64,000 nt of DNA. Origin: a bacterium. Lineage in GTDB: Bacteria; CAIWAD01. Made by a program: the position numbers and the translations under genes. Positions 8,387 through 16,949 of the stretch are shown here, piece by piece. The stretch spans positions 1 through 64,000 of the forward strand of contig JAUXWS010000059.1 of the NCBI GenBank assembly GCA_030685015.1. Reading direction: 5' to 3'. Under the pieces are notes generated by a model. That model did no database searches and was not told where the DNA came from. It saw only the letters and a program-made list of their open reading frames with translations. Every line of letters starts with the position of its first letter. The first letter of the stretch is position 1.

Positions 8387-8457
8387 ACTTCTTGCCTTCG
8401 TGCCCGGTCTTCCGCATCATGGGACCACGCGTTCGCACCACAACGAAGGGGCGGCCC

Positions 8458-9021
8458 ATGTCGCGCTTCAATCATGTGCCCATCATGATCTGCCTGTTGG
8501 TGTCGGCCTGCGGCGTTCGCGTGGACCACGAGGCGGCGCAAACCCTGCGCATGGAGGCCGGCTCACCGGGCATCACGGTGTTGCCGGTCATGGTGCGGAA
8601 CCTCGACGAGGTCGCCCCCGACACCGCTCTCACCAGCCGGCTGGCCGAAGGGCTGGAAGCCGGCGCCCTCGTGCACCTGCATCCGGAGGCCGTTGCCCTG
8701 TCGCCGGGTTGGGACAGGGGGCACGCGGGCATGTGGTCGCGCAGTGTCCGGGAGTTCCGGACCTGGCGCCGCCATCACCCGGTTGCCACCAATCACGCCC
8801 TGCTGGTGGAATGCCTGATGGGGACCCGGGTGGTGGGCGCCGTCCACGTCCTGGTGGTGGACCGCGCGGGCCGGCTGGCCTGTGGCCTGCTCCTGGGGCA
8901 GGACGATCCACTCTATCAGGACATGGCGCCGCAATCGGCGGAAGAGTGCGTCCAGCTGGCCCTGACGGCCCTGCGGCGGGAGCTGGTGCCCGCCCGGGCC
9001 CCAGAGGCTCCGTCACCCTGA
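8458..9021 (+). CDS. Small lipoprotein of unknown function
   Basis: A 187-residue protein with a classical lipoprotein signal (hydrophobic ICLLVSAC, lipidated Cys18). The mature part has a mixed alpha/beta look: 'GITVLPVMVRNLDEVAPDTALTSRLAEGLE', 'NHALLVECLMGTRVVGAVHVLVVD'. The pattern of an expected-outcome strand followed by a helix and a 'LLVECLMG' strand resembles proteins that compute a periplasmic beta-alpha domain (for example GNA1162- or TolB-N-like folds), but I cannot name the family. The ATG at 8458 has an AAGGGG site. No clear operon partner is seen; the next gene begins 93 bases later. Confidence 0.6.
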   Translation: MSRFNHVPIMICLLVSACGVRVDHEAAQTLRMEAGSPGITVLPVMVRNLDEVAPDTALTSRLAEGLEAGALVHLHPEAVALSPGWDRGHAGMWSRSVREFRTWRRHHPVATNHALLVECLMGTRVVGAVHVLVVDRAGRLACGLLLGQDDPLYQDMAPQSAEECVQLALTALRRELVPARAPEAPSP

Positions 9022-9114
9022 TTCAGCGGCGCCCATCCGAACATTTGCTTCCGGCGCCCGGGAGTGGCGCCCCAGGCAGGTGCGCGCGACGGTTCAATGA
9101 AGTGGGAGGATAAC

Positions 9115-9495
9115 ATGGATGCGGGATTGCGCCGCCGGTTGACATGGTTGCCGCGGGTCCTCATGTTGATCATCGCCGCCTTCCTCTCTGTCTTCGCGCT
9201 GGACGCTCTTCAGCCGGGACAGGGAGCTGTCAGGCGGGCGCTGACACTCGCCCTTCATCTCATTCCCGCCGGCATGGTGGTCCTGACGGCCGTGGCGTCC
9301 TGGCGGCGCGAATGGATTGGAGCGATCGTATCCCTGGGGGCCGGCGCCTGGAGTCTTGCCCTTTGGTCCGGGCACTGGAGCGCCAAGGCGGGCCTGGGCG
9401 GCGCGCTCCTCCTTGCGGGTCTGCTCTACGGGGCGGCCTGGATCCTGCGCCTGTGGGAGTCGCGGAAGGGCCGGCCAGCGGGACAAGACGCGTAG
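9115..9495 (+). CDS. Small four-helix integral membrane protein, uncharacterised
   Basis: A 126-residue protein with four predicted membrane segments (about residues 12-32, 43-62, 67-85, 90-110) and a basic C-terminal tail. The first segment 'RVLMLIIAAFLSVFALD' is typical of a widespread family of small hypothetical inner-membrane proteins. No catalytic motif is visible. The start is set at the ATG preceded by GGGAGGATAAC; an upstream in-frame ATG lacks such a site. The stop codon abuts the inverted-repeat element at 9495. Confidence 0.6.
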   Translation: MDAGLRRRLTWLPRVLMLIIAAFLSVFALDALQPGQGAVRRALTLALHLIPAGMVVLTAVASWRREWIGAIVSLGAGAWSLALWSGHWSAKAGLGGALLLAGLLYGAAWILRLWESRKGRPAGQDA

Positions 9496-9657
9496 CAGTC
9501 TGTCGGGCTTGGCCGCTTCGCGGTCTTCATCGCCCCTGCCGGCCCCATTCGACGCAGGTTTCTTGCGAGTAAATGCCATTACGCGACGCGAAATCTCCGC
9601 CGAATGGTCCGCGACATGGGCGCGAATCCCATCCAAGGTCCAAGCCCGACAGACTGC
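9495..9657. repeat. Inverted-repeat element bounded by an 18-bp perfect inverted repeat
   Basis: GCAGTCTGTCGGGCTTGG (9495-9512) is the exact reverse complement of 9640-9657. Between the arms lies a GCGGTCTTCA block that recurs at 37379 and, at about 9613-9633, GACATGGGCGCGAATCCCAT, a variant of the hairpin core found again at 9712-9728 and 37411-37429. The element starts within the stop codon region of the preceding gene and is one member of a dispersed structured repeat family in this window. Confidence 0.7.
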
Positions 9658-9668
9658 TGGCAGCCAGG

Positions 9669-9745
9669 CGGGCTTGGTCTCGTCTCGGTCTCCTTCGCCC
9701 AGGGTCTTCGACACGGGCGCGAAGCCCAGCGAAGACCCAAGCCCG
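9669..9745. repeat. Second copy of the structured repeat, nested hairpins
   Basis: Outer arms CGGGCTTGG and CCAAGCCCG, middle arms GGGTCTTCG (9702-9710) and CGAAGACCC (9730-9738), and an inner GGGC-GCGAA-GCCC hairpin are nested in one another. The inner core ACACGGGCGCGAAGCCCA is shared with the copy at 37403-37439, while the middle arms differ in a base-paired manner. It ends 8 bases before the mfd stop codon, so it may act as the 3' end of the mfd transcript. Confidence 0.7.
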
Positions 9746-9753
9746 GCATGTTG

Positions 9754-12700
9754 TCAGGAAGGTGCGGACTCGCCCAGTTCGCGCAGGATCTCGCGTGCCT
9801 GCTGAAGGCGGCTGGGCCAGTCCAATCCGCGCTGATCCAGCTGCAGGGCCATCTGGCCCTGGGCCGCGATCTGCACGGGCCAGGCGGCGTCCAGGTGCCG
9901 CACGCGACCCAGCCAGGCCTGGGCGGTGCTTTCATCGGGGGCGGCCGGCTTGAGCAGCAAACGCTCCTGTCGCAGATCGACCAGGGCGCAGAGCGCGGCG
10001 CGACCCAGGGCCTGCAACTCCACCAGCTGGAAGAGCATCCAAGCCTCGGCGGGCAGGCTGCCGAAGCGGTCGGCCACTTCGCCGCGCAGCCGCTGGACCT
10101 CGTCCGCGCCTTGCGCCTGCTGGAGGCGGCGATAGAGATTGACGCGCTCGCCGGCATCCTCCACATAGGACGCGGGCAGCAAGGCGTCAACGGGCAGCTC
10201 CACTTGGCATTCGATGCGGGCCGGCCGCTCCACTCGGCTCTCCTCGTCCTTGAGTTCGAGAATGGCCTCCTCCAGCAAGCGGTTGTAATGCTCGTAGCCC
10301 ACCGCCGAGATGTGACCGCTCTGCTCGGAGCCGAGGATATTGCCGGCCCCGCGGATCTCCAGGTCGCGCATGGCGAGCTTGAAGCCGCTGCCCAGATCAG
10401 TGAACTCGCCGATGGTGTGCAGGCGCTTCTTGGCGTCGGGCGTCATCTGGAAGGCGGACGGCGTGAGCAGGTAGGCATGGGCCTGACGGTGGCTGCGGCC
10501 GATGCGGCCCCGCAGCTGGTAGAGCTGGGCCAGGCCGAAGGTGTCGGCGCGGTTGACGATCATCGTGTTGACGTTGGGGATGTCCAGGCCCGTCTCGATG
10601 ATCATCGTGCTGACCAGGACGTCGAAGTCCCTCCGCATGAACTCGTACATCACTTTTTCCAGCTGGACGCCGCTCATCTGCCCATGCGCCACGGCGAAAC
10701 GCGCCTCGGGTACCAGCTCACGCAGTTGCGTCACGATGGTGTCGATGCTCTGCACCCGGTTGTGCACGAAGTAGACCTGGCCGTTGCGGTCCAGCTCGCG
10801 CAGGATGGCGCTGCGGATGACCCGCGGGTTCCAGGGCAGGATCTCCGTCTCGATGGGCAGGCGGTTGGATGGCGGCACATTGACGAGGCTGAGGTCGCGG
10901 ATGCCCAGCATGGCCATGTCCAGAGTGCGGGGAATGGGCGTGGCTGTCATCGTGATGACATCCAGGTTGGCCTTGAGCTGCTTGATTCTCTCCTTGTGCA
11001 GGACGCCGAAGCGCTGCTCCTCGTCCACCACCAGCAGCCCCAGCTTGTGGAAGACAACATCCTTTGAGAGCAGGCGATGGGTGCCGATCAGCACGTCCAC
11101 TTTGCCGGCCTTGAGCTCGGCCAGCACCAGCTCCTGCTCCTTGCGCGTGCGGAAGCGGCTGAGCACCTCGACCCGGGCCGGATACTCGGCGTAGCGCGCA
11201 GAGAAGGTGTTGTAATGCTGCTGGGCCAGAATGGTGGTGGGCACCAGCACGGCGGCCTGAAGGCCGTCACTCACCGCCTTGAACACGGCGCGCACGGCCA
11301 CCTCGGTCTTGCCGAAGCCCACGTCGCCACAGATGAGGCGGTCCATCGGCCATGTCGCCTCCATGTCCTCCTTGCAGGCGGCAATGGCGGCCAACTGGTC
11401 CGTCGTCTCTTCGAATTCGAAGGCAGCCTCCATCTCCTTTTGCCAGATGGTGTCGGCGCCGAAGGAGATGCCCTGGCTCATGCGGCGGCGGGCGTACAGC
11501 TCGATCAGCTGCTTGGCCACGTTCTGGATCGAAGCCTTGGTCTTGCGCCGGGTGCGCTCCCATTCGCCGGTGCCCAGGCGCGAGAGCTTGACGACGGTCT
11601 CCTCGCCCGCCGAGTACTTCTCCACGTCGCGGAAATGCTCCAGGCGGACGTAGACGCGATCGTCGTTGGCATAGCGCAGCTTGAGCACCTCCCGCTCGTG
11701 GCCGTTGACCTTGATGGCGGTGAGGCCCTCGAAGATGCCAATGCCGAATCGGACGTGGACGACGGCATCGCCCGGTTCCAGGTTCTCGATCCGCCGCAAG
11801 GCCGTGGCGCGCCGGAAGCGCTTGATGTGACGCCGGACGCGCGGTCGGCTGAAGATCTCGTGATCGGTGTAAACCGCCAGCCGGGCGTCATGCCAGACGA
11901 ATCCGCGGTGCAAGGTGCCCACCGAGAGCGGCACGCGCTCCTCCGACAGGCCCACCTCCTCCAGGATCTCCCGCAGGCGCTCCCGCTGGCCAAGATTGTC
12001 GCAGAGGATGGCCGTGCGATAGCCCTCGTCATGCAGGCCGCGCAGGTTGGCGGTCAGCAGCGCCAGATTGCGCATGAAGGATTCCTGGCTTCGCGCGCGA
12101 AGATTGAGGACCTGTTCGTCATCCGGGCGCCGGCCCGCATGAAACACCAGACGAGAGTGACGCAGGAGATGGCCGATCACCTCGCCAGTGGACAGTCGGG
12201 GCTGGTCCCCGGCCAACCTGGGCTCCGAGCCGCCGGACGCGACGAGTTCAAGCTGGGATTTCACATGATCCAGAGGCGGACCGGCGACCAGGGTATCCTT
12301 GCGCAGCAAGCAGAACAGATCGGCCTCTGCCTCCGCCTCGTCGTCATGGAGGGCCAAGGTCACATTGGCCAAAAGGGCAAGACTGGTTTGCTGGCTGGGA
12401 TCGAATGCGCGGATGGATTCTATCTCGTCGCCGTAGAACTCCAAACGCAAAGGATGTTCGTGACCCCACGGATATAGATCCAGTATGCCGCCGCGTACGG
12501 CATACTGTGCGATATCCTCCACGGTGGATACCCGTTCAAAGCCTGCTCGCTCCAGTGTTTCAATGAAGTCATTGCGGGATAGAGACATGCCCGGCTCAAG
12601 CATGTGCATGCCACCATCCACGGTTTGCGGGCGAGGATGGAGCTCCAGCAGCTGGCGAAGGTTTGCGACCAGAACCAGGGGGTCGCCCAGACGCAGACGG

Positions 12701-13038
12701 CGGTAGATTTCGATAAGGGCGCTGCGCTGTTCAAGGGGAAGGCCCCGCTCATCGTGATGGGCGGTGTCACGGGCCGGAAGCGCGAAGACACGATCCTGAC
12801 CCATGAGCAAAACCAGGTCGTCCACCAGTTCCTCTGCCTCGTGGCTGTCTATGGCCATCACCAGCCCCGGTCGATTGGCCAGGGCATTAGCGAGGATGAC
12901 AGCACGCAACGAAGCGGCCGCACCGGCCACCTCTGCCAGCATTCCCTGCTCAAGCAGGCTGGTGAGGCGGTCCAGAGGAGGCGTCGCCGCGGCCAGCGAG
13001 CGCAGATGGTCCAGGAAGCTACTTGGCGAGATATTCAT
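9754..13038 (-). CDS. mfd: Transcription-repair coupling factor Mfd
   Basis: A 1,094-residue ATP-dependent translocase that removes stalled RNA polymerase and recruits UvrA. Order of domains: UvrB-like N-terminal part with 'RGGILDLYPWGHEHPLRLEFYGDEIESIRAFDP' (about 195-230), the RNA-polymerase-interacting domain 'EPGDAVVHVRFGIGIFEGL' (about 430-450), the RecG-like helicase with Walker A GDVGFGKTE and box DEEQRFG, 'TATPIPRT', 'ETGLDIPN' and 'QLRGRIGRS', and the C-terminal TRCF domain. Slightly shorter than E. coli Mfd (1,148). The ATG at 13038 overlaps the end of rsmG by 20 bases, so translation is probably coupled to it. Confidence 0.97.
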   Translation of the reverse strand: MNISPSSFLDHLRSLAAATPPLDRLTSLLEQGMLAEVAGAAASLRAVILANALANRPGLVMAIDSHEAEELVDDLVLLMGQDRVFALPARDTAHHDERGLPLEQRSALIEIYRRLRLGDPLVLVANLRQLLELHPRPQTVDGGMHMLEPGMSLSRNDFIETLERAGFERVSTVEDIAQYAVRGGILDLYPWGHEHPLRLEFYGDEIESIRAFDPSQQTSLALLANVTLALHDDEAEAEADLFCLLRKDTLVAGPPLDHVKSQLELVASGGSEPRLAGDQPRLSTGEVIGHLLRHSRLVFHAGRRPDDEQVLNLRARSQESFMRNLALLTANLRGLHDEGYRTAILCDNLGQRERLREILEEVGLSEERVPLSVGTLHRGFVWHDARLAVYTDHEIFSRPRVRRHIKRFRRATALRRIENLEPGDAVVHVRFGIGIFEGLTAIKVNGHEREVLKLRYANDDRVYVRLEHFRDVEKYSAGEETVVKLSRLGTGEWERTRRKTKASIQNVAKQLIELYARRRMSQGISFGADTIWQKEMEAAFEFEETTDQLAAIAACKEDMEATWPMDRLICGDVGFGKTEVAVRAVFKAVSDGLQAAVLVPTTILAQQHYNTFSARYAEYPARVEVLSRFRTRKEQELVLAELKAGKVDVLIGTHRLLSKDVVFHKLGLLVVDEEQRFGVLHKERIKQLKANLDVITMTATPIPRTLDMAMLGIRDLSLVNVPPSNRLPIETEILPWNPRVIRSAILRELDRNGQVYFVHNRVQSIDTIVTQLRELVPEARFAVAHGQMSGVQLEKVMYEFMRRDFDVLVSTMIIETGLDIPNVNTMIVNRADTFGLAQLYQLRGRIGRSHRQAHAYLLTPSAFQMTPDAKKRLHTIGEFTDLGSGFKLAMRDLEIRGAGNILGSEQSGHISAVGYEHYNRLLEEAILELKDEESRVERPARIECQVELPVDALLPASYVEDAGERVNLYRRLQQAQGADEVQRLRGEVADRFGSLPAEAWMLFQLVELQALGRAALCALVDLRQERLLLKPAAPDESTAQAWLGRVRHLDAAWPVQIAAQGQMALQLDQRGLDWPSRLQQAREILRELGESAPS

Positions 13039-13612
13039 GGGCGACTTTTTCCGCAGCCAAGGGGTGGGATGCCTGTAGCTCAAGATCATAGATGCGGGCA
13101 GGGGTCGGCGCCTCGGCGCCACCCATGAGCAGGTAGCGGACCCCGGGGCGGCGCCAGCGGCGGGTCCAAGCAGCCAACATGCGGGGATCCTTGACGAAGC
13201 GGGCCACGAAGAGGTCCGGGGCAGGACGGTCGCGCACCTTTTCGATCCGGGCGTGCAGCACGTCCACATGATTCAATTGAAGGGACTCAGTCACACGGGT
13301 GAGGAACTGGCATTTTTTCAAATACCGGTCGATCAGCAGGTAACGATGAGCGGGCAGCATGATGGCCAGGGGGATTCCCGGAAGGCCGCCCCCGGAGCCA
13401 AGATCAACCACGGAAAGCGGCTCCGCATTGAGCATGGGCAGGCTGGCCATTTTCAAGCAGGGAGCCAGCATATCCTGCTTGAAGCGGGATAGTGCCGTTG
13501 GTGATACAAGGCCCAACCGTTCATTGTCGGCGAGGAGCATCAGCTCAAATGAAGCCAGTTGCTCCAGTTGGCCGCCGGTGGGAAGGGAGGGACTTGGTTC
13601 CACGTGGAACAC
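13019..13612 (-). CDS. rsmG: 16S rRNA (guanine-N7)-methyltransferase RsmG (GidB)
   Basis: Residues about 75-90 hold the AdoMet-binding motif VVDLGSGGGLPGIPLAI, and 'FLTRVTESLQLNHVDVLHARIE' and 'FVARFV' follow as in RsmG, which methylates G527 of 16S rRNA. I place the start at the GTG at 13612 (197 residues): it is preceded by AAGGA and lies after the mnmG stop codon. A TTG at 13669 would give 216 residues but would overlap mnmG. The first codons of the chosen frame are a parS site. The gene follows mnmG, the standard arrangement near bacterial origins. Confidence 0.92.
   Translation of the reverse strand: MFHVEPSPSLPTGGQLEQLASFELMLLADNERLGLVSPTALSRFKQDMLAPCLKMASLPMLNAEPLSVVDLGSGGGLPGIPLAIMLPAHRYLLIDRYLKKCQFLTRVTESLQLNHVDVLHARIEKVRDRPAPDLFVARFVKDPRMLAAWTRRWRRPGVRYLLMGGAEAPTPARIYDLELQASHPLAAEKVAHEYLAK
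13596..13611. promoter_or_regulatory. parS site (ParB-binding), 15/16 match
   Basis: GGTTCCACGTGGAACA; its complement is TGTTCCACGTGGAACC, one of the known natural parS variants. It overlaps the 5' end of rsmG. ParB spreads from such sites and recruits SMC for chromosome segregation, so this marks the origin-proximal region. Confidence 0.85.
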
Positions 13613-13629
13613 TCCTTGCACTGTGGAGA

Positions 13630-15606
13630 TCAGGCCCCTGGGAGCAGTCGCCGCTGCAGGTGTACCCAAAGGGCCTGGACATCCGTCGGATTGACGCCTC
13701 CAATGCGCGAGGCTTGGCCAAGGCTGTGTGGCTTCACGCGGCCCAGATGTTGCCGTGCCTCGGTGGAAAGTGAGGAGACGGATGCATAGTCCAGATCCTT
13801 TGGCAAGGCCACGCCTTCATTGCGGCGAAAATTCGCCACAGCCCGATGCTGTCGCTCGATGTAGCCTGCGTATTTGACATCCAGTTCAATGCCAGCAAGC
13901 AGATCCTCGTCTGCCTCCGCCGACCAATCAGGACCAGCCGCGGTGAGCAGCGCATTCAGCTTGACATCCGGACGACGCAACCACTCCGCCGCACGTTGGG
14001 ATCCTGAGCAGGGTGGCTGGTCCAGCATGGATTGGGGACTTTCTGGGCCATCTGGCTCCCCGGTCGAAAGAATCTGGCGGATGACGCCCGCCGGCAGGCT
14101 GCTTCGCATCAGCCAGTCCACAATACGCTCGCGCAGGCTTCGACGATGCAACAGTGTTTGCCAACGCCACTCCTCCAGCAGGCCGCATCGACGACCGTAC
14201 TCCATCAAACGCTCGTCAGCGTTGTCTTGCCGCAGCAGAAGCCTGAACTCCGCCCTTGACGTGAACATGCGATAGGGTTCCAGCAGGGATTTGTTGACAA
14301 GATCGTCAACCAGGACGCCTATGTAGGCCTGATCGCGGCCCAGCACCAGGGGGTCCTTGCCGTCAAGCAGGGCGGCGGCGTTGATGGCGGCCAGCAAGCC
14401 TTGGGCCGCTGCTTCCTCATAACCCGATGTCCCGTTGATCTGACCAGCCAGGAACAGGTTCGGAATCTCATGGAGGGACAAGCCGATGTTGATCTGCCAG
14501 GCGGGGAAATAATCATACTCGATCGCATAACCCGGTCGAATCAGTCGAACATGTTCGAAGCCCGGTACCGTGCGCAGCGCCCGCCATTGGATCTCCTCTG
14601 GCAGCGACGTGGAGAAGCCGTTGACATACATCTCGCGCCCGTCAAGTGACTCTGGCTCAAGGAAAAGCTGATGCCGGTCCTTGTCGGCGAATCGAACAAC
14701 CTTGTCTTCGACGGAGGGACAGTAGCGGGGACCGATGCTCTCAATCCGGCCCGAGTACATGGGCGAGAGATGGAGATTCTCCCGCAGGAGACGGTGGGTT
14801 TCCTCGGTTGTCCAAGTGAGATGACATGGCAACTGGGGAAGATTCACCAGGTGCTCATAGAAACGAAAAGGCCTGGAGGGTGTGTCGCCCGGTTGAAGCT
14901 CGAAAGAGGAGAAATCGATGGACTCGCGGTCCACCCGCGGTGGCGTCCCCGTCTTATAGCGGGCCACGGCAACGCCCATCCGCTCCAGTGCGGCGCTGAG
15001 TCCGTGGGCTGGAGGCTCGCCGGCCCGCCCGCTGGCGCGCTGCTTGTCACCAACATGGATGAGGCCATTGAGGAAGGTGCCGGCGCAGAGGATGAAGGCG
15101 CGCCCTGGTATCTCGGTGCCGTTGTCCAGCAAAACGGAACGAATCCGCCCCTTATCAAACGCGAGATCCACAACCTGGCCCTGACGGAGATCCAGCCCGG
15201 GTTGATTGAACAGTATTTGTGTGGCCATCCGCGCATAATGCCACTTGTCGCACTGGGCGCGGGGCGACCAGACGGCGGCGCCCTTGGATCGATTCAGCAT
15301 GCGGAACTGGATTCCCGAGAGGTCGGCCAGACGCCCCATCTCTCCACCCAGTGCATCTATCTCGCGCACCAACTGGCCTTTGCCCACGCCCCCAATGGCG
15401 GGGTTGCAGGACATCTGCCCAATGGTTTGCAAGGACATGGTGATGATCAGAGTGCGCAGGCCCATGCGGGCACCGGCCAGGGCCGCCTCGATACCGGCAT
15501 GACCGGCTCCGACAACCACCAAGTCATAAGGCGGGCCGGGAATGTTCCACGTGGAACATGGGTGGGGCGGGTACACACTAGAGGCGCTCGTCACGTGTCG
15601 CCTCAC
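13630..15606 (-). CDS. mnmG: tRNA uridine-5-carboxymethylaminomethyl synthesis enzyme MnmG (GidA)
   Basis: A 658-residue FAD enzyme that with MnmE modifies U34 of tRNAs. FAD motif VVVGAGHAGIEAALAGARMG begins near residue 30; 'CNPAIGGVGKGQLVREIDALGG' and 'GLFLAGQINGTSGYEEAAAQG' type blocks and the C-terminal 'EARQHLGRVKPHSLGQASRIGGVNPTDV' are all present. The GTG at 15606 overlaps the mnmE stop (GTGA), giving about 20 residues more than usual before the FAD motif; an alternative GTG at 15576 would restore normal length. A perfect parS lies inside the first codons of either version. Confidence 0.96.
   Translation of the reverse strand: MRRHVTSASSVYPPHPCSTWNIPGPPYDLVVVGAGHAGIEAALAGARMGLRTLIITMSLQTIGQMSCNPAIGGVGKGQLVREIDALGGEMGRLADLSGIQFRMLNRSKGAAVWSPRAQCDKWHYARMATQILFNQPGLDLRQGQVVDLAFDKGRIRSVLLDNGTEIPGRAFILCAGTFLNGLIHVGDKQRASGRAGEPPAHGLSAALERMGVAVARYKTGTPPRVDRESIDFSSFELQPGDTPSRPFRFYEHLVNLPQLPCHLTWTTEETHRLLRENLHLSPMYSGRIESIGPRYCPSVEDKVVRFADKDRHQLFLEPESLDGREMYVNGFSTSLPEEIQWRALRTVPGFEHVRLIRPGYAIEYDYFPAWQINIGLSLHEIPNLFLAGQINGTSGYEEAAAQGLLAAINAAALLDGKDPLVLGRDQAYIGVLVDDLVNKSLLEPYRMFTSRAEFRLLLRQDNADERLMEYGRRCGLLEEWRWQTLLHRRSLRERIVDWLMRSSLPAGVIRQILSTGEPDGPESPQSMLDQPPCSGSQRAAEWLRRPDVKLNALLTAAGPDWSAEADEDLLAGIELDVKYAGYIERQHRAVANFRRNEGVALPKDLDYASVSSLSTEARQHLGRVKPHSLGQASRIGGVNPTDVQALWVHLQRRLLPGA
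15543..15558. promoter_or_regulatory. parS site, perfect palindrome
   Basis: TGTTCCACGTGGAACA is a perfect 16-bp palindrome of the parS type, inside the 5' end of mnmG. Together with the site at 13596 it gives two ParB sites 1.95 kb apart in the gid region, as in many bacteria. Confidence 0.9.
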
Positions 15607-16943
15607 TTCCCGACACAGAAGCGGGCGAAGATGCGAGGGTAGATCTCTTCCAGATTATCCCAGCCCAGAATCTCGCCCAAACAACCAAGGGCCTCGTGCA
15701 GGTTGGCGGCGGTCAGGGCGCGATCCTCACCCTCGCTGATGGACGTGATGAACCGCTGTAGGGCCTCTAGTGCCAGACCCAACAATTGATGATGGCGGGA
15801 GTGTGAGACGACCATCTCCAAGTGCTGCCAATCCTCGCTCAGCAGGCGGGACCCCATCTCGGCTCTCAGCTGCTCAAGCCCGACACCGTCCTTGGCGGAG
15901 ACGACGAAGCCGCCCATGTCGGCGTTGGGGGGCAGCAAGTCGGACTTGGTCCACACCAACAGGGCGCGGGGATCATCGAGCAATTCCGCCAGGGGATGGC
16001 CACCCGGTGCAACCAGGTGCAGGACCAAGTCCGCGCGCACCAGAAGCTCCCGTGTCCGTGACATGCCCAGTCGTTCCACCCGATTATCAGCCTCGTGCAA
16101 GCCGGCGGTGTCCCACAGCGTGGCACTGAGGTCGCCCAGACGCAGCGATTGGGAGACTGAGTCCCTCGTGGTGCCGGGTTCGGCATCCACCAGCACGCAG
16201 TCGTGGCCGACGAGGGCATTCATCAAGGTGGACTTCCCTGCATTGGGCGCACCGGCAAGCACCACATTGGCGCCATCAGCCAAGCGTCCGATCCGCCAGG
16301 ACTCTCGCCATGCGCGAACCTTCCCGCTCAAGGCCTGCGCCGCATCAATCAGGACATCATCAGGCGCCGGCGTGATCTCATGCTCGGCGAAGTCCAACTC
16401 GGCCTCCACCAGGCTGATTAGGTTGAGCAGCTGATCGCAAAACTCCTGCATCAGGCGCCCCGGTTGTCCCGCCAAGCCGCGCAAGGCCAATTGGTGGGAA
16501 AGGGACGAGCGGCTCTCGATCAGGGCGAGAGCCGCCTCCGCCTGGGTGAGGGACATGCGGCCATGCTCCACGGCTCGTCGTGTGAACTCCCCCGCCAGGG
16601 CCATTTCCGCCTCGCGGCCCAAATCCTCAAGGACGCGGCCGACGATCCAGGGCGACCCGTGGAGATGGAACTCCACCACGTCCTCACCCGTGTAGCTGCA
16701 GGGCGCGTGGAAGGCGAGGACGATGGCCTGGTCCAGGCGCTGGCCCTCCAAATCGTTCAGCCAGCATAACTTGGCGCGGGCATGGAGAAGCGAGGCGGGG
16801 CGGGGCTGTTCAGTCAGTGGAGCGACGATCCGTCGGCACGCAATGTCCAGGGCCCGTGGCCCGCTCATCCTGACAATGGCGATGCCGGACCTGCCCGGAG
16901 GCGTGGACAAGGCCACGATGGTATCGCGGTGTCCGGACAGCAT
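15603..16943 (-). CDS. mnmE: tRNA modification GTPase MnmE (TrmE)
   Basis: A 446-residue GTPase, partner of MnmG in wobble-uridine modification. The N-terminal tetrahydrofolate-binding domain starts 'TIVALSTPPGRSGIAIVRMSG'; the G domain has GAPNAGKST (about 224-232), the G2 region 'PGTTRDSVSQ', DTAGLHE and 'TKSD'; the protein ends in CVGK, the Cys-containing tail required for activity. The ATG at 16943 is 6 bases after the yidC stop. Its stop overlaps the mnmG start, so yidC-mnmE-mnmG-rsmG-mfd is a continuous minus-strand array. Confidence 0.97.
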   Translation of the reverse strand: MLSGHRDTIVALSTPPGRSGIAIVRMSGPRALDIACRRIVAPLTEQPRPASLLHARAKLCWLNDLEGQRLDQAIVLAFHAPCSYTGEDVVEFHLHGSPWIVGRVLEDLGREAEMALAGEFTRRAVEHGRMSLTQAEAALALIESRSSLSHQLALRGLAGQPGRLMQEFCDQLLNLISLVEAELDFAEHEITPAPDDVLIDAAQALSGKVRAWRESWRIGRLADGANVVLAGAPNAGKSTLMNALVGHDCVLVDAEPGTTRDSVSQSLRLGDLSATLWDTAGLHEADNRVERLGMSRTRELLVRADLVLHLVAPGGHPLAELLDDPRALLVWTKSDLLPPNADMGGFVVSAKDGVGLEQLRAEMGSRLLSEDWQHLEMVVSHSRHHQLLGLALEALQRFITSISEGEDRALTAANLHEALGCLGEILGWDNLEEIYPRIFARFCVGK

Positions 16944-16949
16944 GATGCA

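Noticed and set aside
13039-13269. N-terminal extension of Mfd by 77 residues
   Set aside because: It reads rsmG in another frame and is unlike Mfd; the ATG at 13038 fits the family start.
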